DNA of 30,496 nucleotides, from contig DASURA010000354.1 of the NCBI GenBank assembly GCA_036280295.1, forward strand, positions 1 to 30,496, written 5' to 3'. Source of the stretch: AWTP1-13 sp036280295. Its GTDB lineage: Bacteria; Pseudomonadota; Alphaproteobacteria; Rhizobiales; Hyphomicrobiaceae. The notes under the pieces were generated by a model. It was not told the DNA's origin. It did no database searches and saw only the letters and a program-made list of their open reading frames with translations. This document shows positions 1-7,963 of the stretch, piece by piece (positions within the stretch are counted from its first letter, which is position 1; the number at the start of each line of letters is the position of its first letter). A program made the position numbers and the translations under genes.

Positions 1-264
1 CTCCTGCGCCACCCAGCCGAGGCCGAGCTTGGCGCGGCGGTGCGTGGGAAGGCCGGTGATATCGGCCCCGCGCCACTTGACGGCGCCGCGCATCAGCTGT
101 GTGCAGCCCATGATCGACATCAAAAGCGTGGTCTTGCCGACGCCGTTGCGGCCGAGGACGGCGAGACTGCCGTGCTCGGGCACGGCGAGCGAGACGTCAT
201 CCAGCACCACCGCCTCGCCGTAGCCGGCGCGCAGTCCATCCAGCTGCAGCAGGGGCTCAGCCAT
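1..264 (-). CDS. livF: LivF-type ABC transporter ATP-binding protein (C-terminal part outside window)
   Basis: Second ATPase of a branched-chain-amino-acid-type (HAAT) importer, acting at the cytoplasmic face of the inner membrane. Only the first 88 residues are in the window. They run from MAEPLLQLDGLRAGYG through a Walker A GRNGVGKT (residues 38-45) to a Q-loop ending WVAQE at the window edge; signature, Walker B and H-loop lie outside. The ATG at 264 overlaps the livG stop by 8 bp (ATGGCTGA), so the two genes are translationally coupled. Assignment as LivF rather than another ABC ATPase rests on sequence style and on its place after LivG. The transported substrate cannot be read from the ATPase. 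Confidence 0.9.
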   Translation of the reverse strand, partial: MAEPLLQLDGLRAGYGEAVVLDDVSLAVPEHGSLAVLGRNGVGKTTLLMSIMGCTQLMRGAVKWRGADITGLPTHRRAKLGLGWVAQE

Positions 265-1072
265 GGTTGGCTCCGCCAAGATAGACCTCGCGCACGCGCG
301 GGTCGCTGGCGATCTCCGCGGGCGTGCCCTCCAGCAGGATGGCGCCCTGCACCAGGACAATGATGCGGGTGGCGAACTTGAACACCAGGTTCATGTCGTG
401 CTCGATGAACAGCACCGTGATGTCGGAAGGCAGCGCGGCGATGGCGGCGAACAGGTCGGCGCTCTCGTCGCGCGGCACGCCGGCGGCGGGTTCGTCGAGC
501 AGCAGCACCTTGGGTCTGGTGGCCAGCGCCAGCGCGATCTCCAGCAGGCGCTGCTGGCCGTATGGCAGCTCGCGCGTGAGCCGGGTCGCGATGTCGCCCA
601 GCGACAGCGACTTCAGGATCTCGTACGCCTCGTCCGCCGCGTCGGGGAAGCCGGTGAGGCCGCGCCAGAAGTTGCGTGCGAACCCGCGCCGCTCGCTCAC
701 TGCCAGCATCACCGCCTCAAGCGCCGTGAGTTGCGGGAACAGCGTGTTGATCTGGAAGGTGCGGACCAGCCCGCGCTTGACGCGCTGGTGCGGCTTCAGG
801 CCGGTGATGTTGTCGGCGCCAAGCTGGATGGATCCTGAATCCGGCCGCAGCATGCCGGTGATCAGGTTGATGAGCGTGGTCTTGCCGGCACCGTTGGGGC
901 CGATCAGGGCGTAGCGCGCCCCCTGGGGCAGCGCGAGGCTGATCTCGCGCGCCACCACAAGCGATCCGAATGCCTTGTTGACGCCGTGGGTGGCGAGCGC
1001 GGGCATGGCGCTGCTGGCGACTGGTGCGGCCACTGCGGGGGCAGCGATGGACGTGGCGATGGCGGCGGTCAC
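257..1072 (-). CDS. livG: LivG-type ABC transporter ATP-binding protein
   Basis: First ATPase of the HAAT importer, 271 residues from GTG at 1072. Visible motifs are Walker A GPNGAGKT (residues 58-65), the LivG-style signature LPYGQQR, Walker B VLLLDEP and the H-loop FIEHDM. The GTG start overlaps the livM stop as GTGA, which favours it; however the first 22 residues are an alanine-rich extension before M23 (ATG at 1006), and a start there gives 249 residues, closer to the usual LivG length. The same reading frame stays open upstream across livM as a spurious extension, which I exclude because livM is clearly coded in another frame. It lies in the operon livH-livM-livG-livF. Confidence 0.92.
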   Translation of the reverse strand: MTAAIATSIAAPAVAAPVASSAMPALATHGVNKAFGSLVVAREISLALPQGARYALIGPNGAGKTTLINLITGMLRPDSGSIQLGADNITGLKPHQRVKRGLVRTFQINTLFPQLTALEAVMLAVSERRGFARNFWRGLTGFPDAADEAYEILKSLSLGDIATRLTRELPYGQQRLLEIALALATRPKVLLLDEPAAGVPRDESADLFAAIAALPSDITVLFIEHDMNLVFKFATRIIVLVQGAILLEGTPAEIASDPRVREVYLGGANHG

Positions 1073-2097
1073 GGCTCTTTGCCCTTGAGACGCGGGAAGA
1101 GGCGTTGGACGAGCTGCCGCAGCTGCGCCAGGCCGCCAAGCACGCCGTTGGGCAGCAGCATCACGACGGCGACGAGCAACAACCCGATCCAGAAATACCA
1201 TAGCTGCGGGTTGATCCCTGAGAACTGGTCGCGCGCCACCATGAAGATGATGGCACCGACAATGCCGCCGTAGAGCTGGCCAATGCCCCCCAGCACCAGC
1301 ATGACGACGGTGTCGGCGGAGCGCTCGAAGCTCAGCACCTGCAGCGAGACTGTCTCGGTGGTCTGCGCCAGCAGGGCGCCGGCGATGCCGGCAATGGCGG
1401 CGGAGATGGTGTAGGCCTTGCGCAGGTGCGACTGGCTGGGTGCGCCGATGGCCGGCATGCGGTTCCAGTTCTCGCGGATGCCGCGCAGCGACAGCCCCAG
1501 TGGCGAGTGGATGATGCGGCGCACGCCGAGGAACACCAGGAACAGCACGGCGAGCGAGTAGCTGTAGGCGGTGTAGCCCCACAGGTCGAACGCGAAATAC
1601 CCGAGGACCGGCCACATGCTGACGCCCTGGAAGCCATCGGCGCCCCCTGTCAGCCAATGCGCCTTGTTGGCAGCCTCGTGCAGCAGGAGCCCGAAGCCCA
1701 TGGTGATCATGATGATGGCGAGGTGCCGGAAGCGCACCACGATCAGGCTCGAGAGATATCCGGCCAGCCCGGCCAGGGCGGCGGCGGCGGCAAGACCGCT
1801 CAGCGGCTCGCCCCAGACGAACTTGGAGAACAGGCCCGCCCCGTAGGCGCCGAGGCCGAAGAACGCCGCGTGGCCGAGGGTGACGATGCCGGCGTAGCCC
1901 AGCACCAGGTCGATCGACAGCGCGAACAAGGCGGTGATGGCGATCTGGCTGGCGAGGCTCAGATAGTTGGGGAACAGGACGAACGGCGCCAGCGTGGCGA
2001 GCCAGAAGAGGACCTCGACCGGGCGCCAGCGCGTTTGGCGCTTGAGGAAGAGGATGGGCTCGGAAGCGGCTGAGGCCGTTGCAAAGGGCGTTCCCAT
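1069..2097 (-). CDS. livM: LivM-type branched-chain amino acid ABC transporter permease
   Basis: Inner-membrane permease subunit of the HAAT importer, about 342 residues. The sequence is strongly hydrophobic with about eight to ten predicted membrane spans and holds the family hallmark around residues 60-90 (LVLGYAGIVTLGHAAFFGLG). A cytoplasmic coupling region with GIRENWNRMPAIG follows in the middle. The start is ambiguous by one codon: ATG at 2097 overlaps the livH TGA by one base, and a GTG at 2100 overlaps it as GTGA. Either way translation is coupled to livH. LivM forms the channel heterodimer with LivH. Confidence 0.93.
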   Translation of the reverse strand: MGTPFATASAASEPILFLKRQTRWRPVEVLFWLATLAPFVLFPNYLSLASQIAITALFALSIDLVLGYAGIVTLGHAAFFGLGAYGAGLFSKFVWGEPLSGLAAAAALAGLAGYLSSLIVVRFRHLAIIMITMGFGLLLHEAANKAHWLTGGADGFQGVSMWPVLGYFAFDLWGYTAYSYSLAVLFLVFLGVRRIIHSPLGLSLRGIRENWNRMPAIGAPSQSHLRKAYTISAAIAGIAGALLAQTTETVSLQVLSFERSADTVVMLVLGGIGQLYGGIVGAIIFMVARDQFSGINPQLWYFWIGLLLVAVVMLLPNGVLGGLAQLRQLVQRLFPRLKGKEP

Positions 2098-2960
2098 CAC
2101 CGCCTCCCAAACAGGCCAGCCGGCCGCCAGATCAGGATGATCAGCATCACGGCGTAGATGAAGAAGGCGCCAAACTCGGGCAGGTAGTACTTGCCGAAGA
2201 TGTCGCTCATGCCGATCAGCACTGCGGCCACGAACGATCCGCCGATCGAGCCCAATCCGCCCACCGAGACCACGATCAGCACGTACACGAGGTATTGGAA
2301 GGCGAAGAAGTAGTCGAGGCCGATGATCTCGACGGCCAGTGCGCCGCCGAGGCCGGCCAGCCCGCTGCCGAGCGCGAAGGTGATGGCAAACGCGGCCTCG
2401 ACATTGATGCCGAGACCGGCGGCCATGCGCTGGTTATCGACTGCGGCGCGCACGCGAGCGCCGAAGCGGGTGTACTCCAGCGTCGTCACCAGCACGGTGG
2501 CGACCAGCAGCCCCGCCGCGATCAGGAACAGGCGATAGACGCCGAGATTGAGGCCCATGACATCGATGGAGCCTCGCAGGTACGGCGGCGTCTGGATCGG
2601 CGTCTGCACAGTGCCGAAGAAGTACGCGGCCGTTGCCACCGACATGAAAACGATACCGATGGTGAGCAGCACCTGCTCCAGCTCGGGGGCCTTGTAGAGC
2701 CGCCGGTAGAGAGTGCGCTCCAGCACCACGGCTGCCGCGGCTGCCGCCAGAAATGACATCGGCAGGGCGGCGAAGAACGGCCAGCCCATGGAGTTGACCA
2801 GCGTCACTGCGACAAAGCCGCCGAGCATGGCGTAGGCACAGTGCGCCAGGTTGATGAAATTCATCATCCCCAGCGTCACCGAAAGCCCCACCGACAGGAC
2901 GAACAGCAGCATCCCGTAGGCAAAGCCGTCGAACAGGACATTGAAGACGGGAGGCAGCAT
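2097..2960 (-). CDS. livH: LivH-type branched-chain amino acid ABC transporter permease
   Basis: Inner-membrane permease, 287 residues from ATG at 2960, matching the normal LivH length. The N-terminus MLPPVFNVLFDGFAYGMLLF and the LGMMNFINLAHCAYAMLGG segment (about residues 30-48) are typical of this family, as is the C-terminal VGGLGSIGGSFVAAVLIG. It follows the binding-protein gene after a gap of about 120 bp holding a palindromic repeat, which may reduce downstream expression relative to the binding protein. It pairs with LivM. Confidence 0.94.
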   Translation of the reverse strand: MLPPVFNVLFDGFAYGMLLFVLSVGLSVTLGMMNFINLAHCAYAMLGGFVAVTLVNSMGWPFFAALPMSFLAAAAAAVVLERTLYRRLYKAPELEQVLLTIGIVFMSVATAAYFFGTVQTPIQTPPYLRGSIDVMGLNLGVYRLFLIAAGLLVATVLVTTLEYTRFGARVRAAVDNQRMAAGLGINVEAAFAITFALGSGLAGLGGALAVEIIGLDYFFAFQYLVYVLIVVSVGGLGSIGGSFVAAVLIGMSDIFGKYYLPEFGAFFIYAVMLIILIWRPAGLFGRR

Positions 2961-2976
2961 GGCGAGGGGCGTCGCA

Positions 2977-3078
2977 GTCGTAGGGCGGATTAGATTAGCG
3001 AAGGCGTAATCCGCCGAAAAACGGCAATGAGCGGTAGAAAAGGCGGATTACGCGCTGCGCGCTAATCCGCCTTACGAC
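2977..3078 (+). repeat. Palindromic intergenic repeat, GGCGGATTA family, copy 1
   Basis: About 102 bp of nested inverted repeats. The outer arms (2977-2993 and 3062-3078) pair 16 of 17 bases around GTCGTAGGGCGGATTAG. The inner arms GCGTAATCCGCC (3004-3015) and GGCGGATTACGC (3042-3053) pair perfectly. It lies between the binding-protein gene and livH, both on the minus strand. Shorter relatives are at 4442-4524 and 12146-12177. It may form a strong RNA structure that lowers read-through or stabilises the upstream message; that role is inferred from REP elements in other operons. Confidence 0.85.
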
Positions 3079-3082
3079 CCTC

Positions 3083-4258
3083 TCACTTCGGATCCTTCAC
3101 GTTCTCGTACTTGTCGAAGGCCACGTTGACGAGCTTGCCGCCGACCTTCTCTACCTTGCGGATGTAGACGGTCTGGACCACATCGCGCGTTTCCGGGTCG
3201 ATCATGATCGGCCCGCGCGGGCTCTCCCACTTGAGGCCCTTGGCGGCTTTGACGAGGCTCTCGCCGTCGGTCTTGCCGCCGGTCTTCTTCAGCGCCTCGT
3301 AGATCACGTGCATGCCGTCATATCCGCCCATCGCGAAGAAGTCGGGGTTGCGGCCGTAGTCCTTGTTGAAGGCCGCCACGAAGTCCTTGTTGAGCTTGCC
3401 CGGCAGGTTGTGATCGTAGTGCCAGGCGCTGATGCGGCCGAGGGCCAGATCGCCTAGAGCCTTGAGGGCCGGATCGTCGACCGGCTCGCCGGTGGAGAGC
3501 AGCTTGATCTTGTTGGGATCGATGCCGCGCTCGGAGAACGCCTTGCCGAGCGCCGCCGGCTGGGCGCCGCCCGGGACGAACATGAAGATCGACTCGGGGC
3601 TCTTGTCCTTGGCCGCCTGCACGTAGGCCGAGAAGTCCGGGTTGGCGAGCGCCATGCGCACCGAGCCGACGATCTCGCCGCCGTTCGCCTTGAATGCCTT
3701 GTGGAACCACTTTTCGGCGTCGATGCCGGGGCCGAAGTCGGCCACCATGGTGTAGGCCTTCTTGACGCCGCCCTTGGTGGCGGCCCACTTGCCCATGGTC
3801 GAGGCGATCATCGGCAGGGTCACCGAGGTGCGCACCATGTAGGGCGACTTGGTGATGACCATCGAGGTGGCGGCGTTCATGTTGACCATGAACTTCTTGG
3901 CCTGCGCCGATACGCTGGCCGCGCCCAGCGCCTCGGGCGTGAGGCAGAAGCCGGCCAGGATGTCGGCGCCATCGCGCGTCACCAGCTCCTTGGCGAGCTG
4001 GTTGGCCTTGGCGGCGTCGGGGCCGCCGGTGTCCTTCGGGATCAGGACGATCTTCTTGCCGGCGACTGTGTCGCCATGCTGCTTGATGTAGAGCTTGGCG
4101 CCCTGATCGATCATGAGCATGGTGTCGGCGAACTGGCCCGTGTAGGCACCGATCAGACCGATCTTCACGGTGTCCTGGGCAAGTGCTGGGGCCTGCATCG
4201 TCGTGGCTGCGATGGCGGCGACGGCAAGACCTCCTGCTGCCGTGAGCAGTTTACGCAT
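3083..4258 (-). CDS. Periplasmic ligand-binding protein of HAAT-type ABC transporter (LivK-like)
   Basis: Extracytoplasmic solute receptor, 391 residues. An N-terminal Sec signal peptide (MRKLLTAAGGLAVAAIAATT...APALAQ, cleavage near residue 27) precedes the Peripla_BP_6-type start DTVKIGLIGAYTGQFADT. A strong Shine-Dalgarno (GGGAGGGAGGA) sits just upstream of ATG 4258. The gene is followed by livHMGF, so it supplies the ligand. Binding proteins of this family in Hyphomicrobiales take branched-chain amino acids, but also amides, urea and aromatic acids. The linked amidohydrolase upstream makes a non-amino-acid (for example aromatic or amide) ligand plausible but unproven, so I give no symbol. 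Confidence 0.9.
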   Translation of the reverse strand: MRKLLTAAGGLAVAAIAATTMQAPALAQDTVKIGLIGAYTGQFADTMLMIDQGAKLYIKQHGDTVAGKKIVLIPKDTGGPDAAKANQLAKELVTRDGADILAGFCLTPEALGAASVSAQAKKFMVNMNAATSMVITKSPYMVRTSVTLPMIASTMGKWAATKGGVKKAYTMVADFGPGIDAEKWFHKAFKANGGEIVGSVRMALANPDFSAYVQAAKDKSPESIFMFVPGGAQPAALGKAFSERGIDPNKIKLLSTGEPVDDPALKALGDLALGRISAWHYDHNLPGKLNKDFVAAFNKDYGRNPDFFAMGGYDGMHVIYEALKKTGGKTDGESLVKAAKGLKWESPRGPIMIDPETRDVVQTVYIRKVEKVGGKLVNVAFDKYENVKDPK

Positions 4259-4441
4259 CGGCGTCCTCCCTCCCTGATGAGCAAAAATTTTGGTGGCTCG
4301 TTGCGAGCGAACGTAGTGCGGCCCTCCGGGTAGGTCAAATGACGAGGCTCCGCCACTGCAGCATTACGACACCAGCCGCGCACCTGTCAGCTTCCTGCCG
4401 TGACGAACCTGGATTTATTTTGTCGCGGCTGGGTGTCGAGG

Positions 4442-4524
4442 CGTAGGGCGGATCAGCGAAGCGTAATTCGCCGTTTTCATAGCGTGAAAGGCGGATTACG
4501 GGCATCGCCCTAATCCGCCCTACG
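4442..4524 (+). repeat. Palindromic intergenic repeat, GGCGGATTA family, copy 2
   Basis: About 83 bp with the same architecture as the element at 2977-3078. The outer arms CGTAGGGCGGATCAG (4442-4456) and CTAATCCGCCCTACG (4510-4524) pair with one mismatch; the inner arms GCGTAATTCGCC (4461-4472) and GGCGGATTACG (4490-4500) pair with one mismatch. It sits just downstream of the amidohydrolase stop and upstream of the binding-protein gene, and may act as a transcript-end structure between them. Confidence 0.83.
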
Positions 4525-4532
4525 ACACCGCG

Positions 4533-5561
4533 TCACTTCACGAACGTCTTGCCGGTCAGCTTCTCGATGTTCTTGTAGTAGATCTTGGCCCGGTCGACCT
4601 CGGAGATGTCGAGGCCGTCGATGATGTTGAGGGTCTCGCGGATATACATGGTGCCGCCCTCGGGATCGAACGGACAATCGGAGGCGAACACCACGTTGTC
4701 GGCACCGTAGAACTCCAGCCCGCACACCGTTGCCGCCCGCGAGCCGAACACGGCGGTATCGGCGATGAAGTCCTGCTTGAAGTAGTCGAGCGGGCGCTTC
4801 TTCAGGCTTTTCAGCAGGGCGAAGTAGTCCTCGTCGGTGGTGCGCTTGCCGAGCTGGTCCCACCCCGGCCCGACGCGGCCCTCGTGATAGGGCACCATGG
4901 CGCCCATGTGGTGCGCGATGATCTTGAGGTCCGGGTTCCTGTCGAGGGTCTTGGAGAACACCAGCCGCGACATGGCCACGCTGGTCTCGTAGGGCCAGCC
5001 GAACGTCCACCAGATCTCGTAGAGCGATTTCTCCTCGTCGGCATAGTCGGGGCGGTTTGCGCCGCGCTCGGGATGGATCCAGATCGGCTTGCCGAGCTTG
5101 TTCATGGCGGCGAAGAAGCTTGCGAACTCAGGCCGGTCGAGCGGCTTGCCGCCGACGTTGGTGAAAATCTGCACGCCCACCGCGCCCAGGTCATTGATGG
5201 CGCGCTCCACCTCGCGGATGCCTGCATCACCCGAAGTGAGCGAGGCGTGGGCGATGAAGCCGGGGAAGTGGTTGGGGTGTTTCGCCACCAGCTCGGCCAG
5301 GCCGTCATTGCCGATCTTGGCCAGCTCCAGCGCCAGCTCCGGGTTGCCCTTGCTCACGGTTTCCAGGGTCGGCGCGGGCAGCGATAGGATCTGCGCGTAA
5401 TCCGAAAACTGCTCGACGATCCGCAACCGCGTTTCCAGGTCGTGGATCGATTTGACGGCGCGCGCGCGCCGGAACATGTCCTTGAGGTCGCCTGCGACCT
5501 CCTCCATCTTCTTGTAGTAGCCGGCCGGGTAGAAATGGTTGAAGGCGTCGATGCGCTTCAT
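4533..5561 (-). CDS. Amidohydrolase-superfamily metalloenzyme (Amidohydro_2 / ACMSD-like)
   Basis: Cytoplasmic TIM-barrel metal hydrolase or decarboxylase, 342 residues, start ATG 5561 preceded by GGAGGAGA. Likely metal ligands are H9, H163 (WIHPERG), H217 or H218 (IIAHHMGAM) and D295 (FASDCPFD), matching the ACMSD-like subgroup of PF04909. The usual first ligand of the N-terminal HxH is replaced: IDAFNHF has Phe7 where ACMSD-type enzymes have His. Known members decarboxylate or hydrolyse aromatic-ring-derived acids. Here the gene is first in line on the same strand as a complete HAAT importer, so it may act on the imported compound. The exact reaction cannot be read from the sequence. Confidence 0.85.
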   Translation of the reverse strand: MKRIDAFNHFYPAGYYKKMEEVAGDLKDMFRRARAVKSIHDLETRLRIVEQFSDYAQILSLPAPTLETVSKGNPELALELAKIGNDGLAELVAKHPNHFPGFIAHASLTSGDAGIREVERAINDLGAVGVQIFTNVGGKPLDRPEFASFFAAMNKLGKPIWIHPERGANRPDYADEEKSLYEIWWTFGWPYETSVAMSRLVFSKTLDRNPDLKIIAHHMGAMVPYHEGRVGPGWDQLGKRTTDEDYFALLKSLKKRPLDYFKQDFIADTAVFGSRAATVCGLEFYGADNVVFASDCPFDPEGGTMYIRETLNIIDGLDISEVDRAKIYYKNIEKLTGKTFVK

Positions 5562-5587
5562 GGATGTCTCCTCCGTGATGACGGCAT

Positions 5588-5658
5588 GACGGGGTCAGAC
5601 CCCTCGCGCTGACGCCCCTTCTGGGTCGGGACGTTGAAGCGAAAGGTCTGACCCCGTC
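5588..5658 (+). repeat. 14-bp perfect inverted repeat, GGGGTCAGACC type
   Basis: GACGGGGTCAGACC (5588-5601) and GGTCTGACCCCGTC (5645-5658) pair perfectly around a 43-bp centre. GGGGTCAGACC-type palindromes recur between genes in many proteobacteria. I see no second copy in this window. It lies just upstream of the amidohydrolase start. Confidence 0.75.
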
Positions 5659-5763
5659 TCGTCGTTGGCGCCGAGCTTAGCCCACAGGCACGGTCCGGGT
5701 GACCAGCGCTTTGCTCTGCCGTGCCCCGCCCGGCGTGCAAACGTGCACGGGAAGAAGAGGGAG

Positions 5764-5839
5764 TGGGGAATGGGGAGTGGTGGCCGCAACGTTCCGGTCG
5801 CTCCGCCCCTTGCTCCCGTCTCCCCACCGCCATTCCCCA
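5764..5839 (+). repeat. Imperfect palindrome, TGGGGAATGG arms
   Basis: TGGGGAATGG (5764-5773) and CCATTCCCCA (5830-5839) are perfect inverted arms about 56 bp apart; flanking G-rich and C-rich tracts (GGGGAGTGGTGG against CGTCTCCCCACCG) extend the pairing imperfectly. Its function is unknown; it lies upstream of the peptide-type binding-protein gene. Confidence 0.55.
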
Positions 5840-5949
5840 TCTCGTGACGGATTGGACCCCTCCGCCGTTCCCGATGAGCCCGCCGATGGCGCTATTGATC
5901 GGGAGGGGCGCGAGTGGCATTTAGGCGACTTGAGAGACGAGGTGTTGTT

Positions 5950-7962
5950 GTGCGGCGCACAATTCTGGCCGGCCTTTGCGGAGTGCTGCTCGCCGCCGGT
6001 TGCACCAACGATCCCTATCCCGCGAGCGACCGCGACAAGAAGGTGCTGTACTCGTCGTTCTCCGAGGCACCCAAGACGCTGGACCCGGCCGTCGGCTACA
6101 CCACCGCCGAGCAGATCGTCACCGGCAATGTCTACGATACCCTCCTCGGGTACGACTACCTGAAGCGGCCGTATGAGCTGATCCCGAGCCTCGCCGAGGC
6201 GGTGCCGCAGCCCGAGACGCTGGCGGACGGCCGGCAGCGCTACCGCTTCAGGTTGCGCCCCGGCATACTGTTTCACGAGGACGACAGCTTCGCCCTGAGC
6301 CAGAACGGCCGGCGCACGCGCGAGGTCACCGCTGCCGACGTGGCGTTCGAGTTTGCACGCCTCGCCGATCCGGCCGTCAACAGTCCCGTAGCTGGCACCT
6401 TTGCCGACGTGCTGGGGTTTGCCGCGTTCGGCAAGTGGCTCGGCGAGAGGCGGGCGGCCGATCCGGCGTTTGCCGCGCTGCCCGTGCACGAGCAGTACAG
6501 GCAGGCCGGCGGCATCGAGGGCGTCGTCGTCACCGGCGAGCGCGACATCGAGTTCGTGCTTGCTTCTCCCAATCCGCAGCTGCTCTACTGGTTCACCATG
6601 CCCTTCACCACGCCGATGGCGTGGGAGGTGGTGGCCTACTACGACGGCAAGGAGGGACGGCCCAATCTCGCCGACCGGGCGGTGGGCACGGGCCCGTTCC
6701 GCCTCGGGCTCTACGCGAAGCAGCATCGCATCGCCCTGGAGCGCAACGACGCGTGGTACGGCCGCACGGCTGCCCCCGGCAGCGCGCCCGCCGCGTTCTT
6801 CCCGACCGAGATCGACAAGGAGGACATCGCCGCCGGGCGCATCGACCCGGCCTATGCCGGGCGCCCGCTGCCGTTCCTCGACCGCATTCTTTATACCCGC
6901 GAGAAGGAGAGCATCCCGCGCTTCAACAAGTTCCTGCAGGGCTACTACGACGACAGCGGCATCATCAAGGAAAGCTTCGACGCCGTTATCGTCAACGGCG
7001 ATCTCTCGCCGGACATGAAGGCCAAGGGCATCCGCCTCGACAAGGAGGTGCAGCCGTCGGTGTTCTACATCGGTTTCAACATGGAGGATCCGGTGGTGGG
7101 CGCGCCGGCCGGGGAGAAGGGCCGCAAGCTGCGCCAGGCCATGAGCCTTGCCATCGACGTCAAGGAATTCCTGCGCCTGTTCCTCAATGGCCGCGGCGTG
7201 CCGGCGCAAACCCCGCTGCCGCCGGGCATATTTGGCTATGACAAGAACTACAAGAACCCGTTCCGTCAGCCCGATTTGGAGCGGGCGCGCGAGCTGCTTG
7301 CGGAGGCCGGCTATAAGAATGGCATCGATCCGGCCACCGGCCGGCCGCTGGTGCTCAGCTTTGATATCGGCAACACCAGCGCCGAGGCGCTGCTGCAGTA
7401 CGAGTTCGAGGTCAACGCCTGGCGCCAGCTCGGCCTCGATGTGCGCATCAACGCAACGACATACAACCAATTCCAGGACAAGGTGCGGCGCGGCGCCTAT
7501 CAGATCTTCCAGTGGGGCTGGATTGCCGACTTCCCGGACCCGGAGAATTTCCTGTTCCTGCTGATCTGCGAGAACGCCCGCTCCAAGGGACAAGGGCCCA
7601 ACACGGCCGGCTTTTGCAATGCCGAGTTCGACGAGCTCTACCGGGCCATGAAGGTGCTGCCGAACAACTCGCAGCGGGCGGAGCAGATCCACCGCATGGT
7701 CAAGATCCTGGAGCGAGAGCGGCCGTGGATCGAGCTGTTCCACAACGAGAGCTACGGCCTGCGGCACGGCTGGCTGGTCAACGCCAAGTCGATGGGCATC
7801 TCGGTGCCGACCAGCAAGTACGAGGACGTCGATCCGGCGCTGCGCGAGCGCCTGCAGACGTCCTGGAATGCGCCGGTGTGCTGGCCGCTCTACCTCGTGC
7901 TCCTTGCCATTGCCGGCGCAGTGGTGCCCGCCGTGCGGACCTACTATCGGGAGCGGCTGTAA
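5950..7962 (+). CDS. Peptide-type ABC transporter substrate-binding lipoprotein (SBP_bac_5) with C-terminal membrane helix
   Basis: Extracytoplasmic binding protein for peptides or similar solutes, about 670 residues. I chose GTG 5950 because it gives MRRTILAGLCGVLLAAGC, a compact lipoprotein signal with lipobox LAAGC; a GTG at 5914 in frame would add 12 residues. The mature protein opens with the family-5 pattern VLYSSFSEAPKTLDPAVGY...NVYDTLL. It is longer than typical DppA/OppA (about 530-550). It ends in a hydrophobic stretch (CWPLYLVLLAIAGAVVPAV) followed by basic TYYRERL, which looks like a membrane-spanning anchor and is unusual for this family. One base separates its stop from the next ATG, so it heads a five-gene operon. 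Confidence 0.9.
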   Translation: MRRTILAGLCGVLLAAGCTNDPYPASDRDKKVLYSSFSEAPKTLDPAVGYTTAEQIVTGNVYDTLLGYDYLKRPYELIPSLAEAVPQPETLADGRQRYRFRLRPGILFHEDDSFALSQNGRRTREVTAADVAFEFARLADPAVNSPVAGTFADVLGFAAFGKWLGERRAADPAFAALPVHEQYRQAGGIEGVVVTGERDIEFVLASPNPQLLYWFTMPFTTPMAWEVVAYYDGKEGRPNLADRAVGTGPFRLGLYAKQHRIALERNDAWYGRTAAPGSAPAAFFPTEIDKEDIAAGRIDPAYAGRPLPFLDRILYTREKESIPRFNKFLQGYYDDSGIIKESFDAVIVNGDLSPDMKAKGIRLDKEVQPSVFYIGFNMEDPVVGAPAGEKGRKLRQAMSLAIDVKEFLRLFLNGRGVPAQTPLPPGIFGYDKNYKNPFRQPDLERARELLAEAGYKNGIDPATGRPLVLSFDIGNTSAEALLQYEFEVNAWRQLGLDVRINATTYNQFQDKVRRGAYQIFQWGWIADFPDPENFLFLLICENARSKGQGPNTAGFCNAEFDELYRAMKVLPNNSQRAEQIHRMVKILERERPWIELFHNESYGLRHGWLVNAKSMGISVPTSKYEDVDPALRERLQTSWNAPVCWPLYLVLLAIAGAVVPAVRTYYRERL

Positions 7963-7963
7963 G

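Larger units (their letters stand above)
5562..5949. promoter_or_regulatory. Divergent intergenic region between amidohydrolase and peptide-type ABC operon
   Basis: About 390 bp with no convincing gene. It must hold the promoters of both divergent units, but I could not place confident -35/-10 boxes. It contains two inverted repeats, listed separately (5588-5658 and 5764-5839). Open frames across it, including a long minus-strand one antisense to the downstream gene, have no family features. Confidence 0.5.

Noticed and set aside
1073..2110. Upstream extension of the livG frame across livM
   Set aside because: The extension has the Arg/His/Pro-rich composition of an out-of-frame reading of livM; the true livM frame is hydrophobic and carries family motifs.
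5677..7767. A 696-codon open frame on the minus strand opposite the peptide-type binding protein
   Set aside because: It is antisense to a clear SBP_bac_5 lipoprotein gene; its His/Asp/Gly-rich composition is what a GC-rich gene gives when read in the opposite direction, and no family motif is present.
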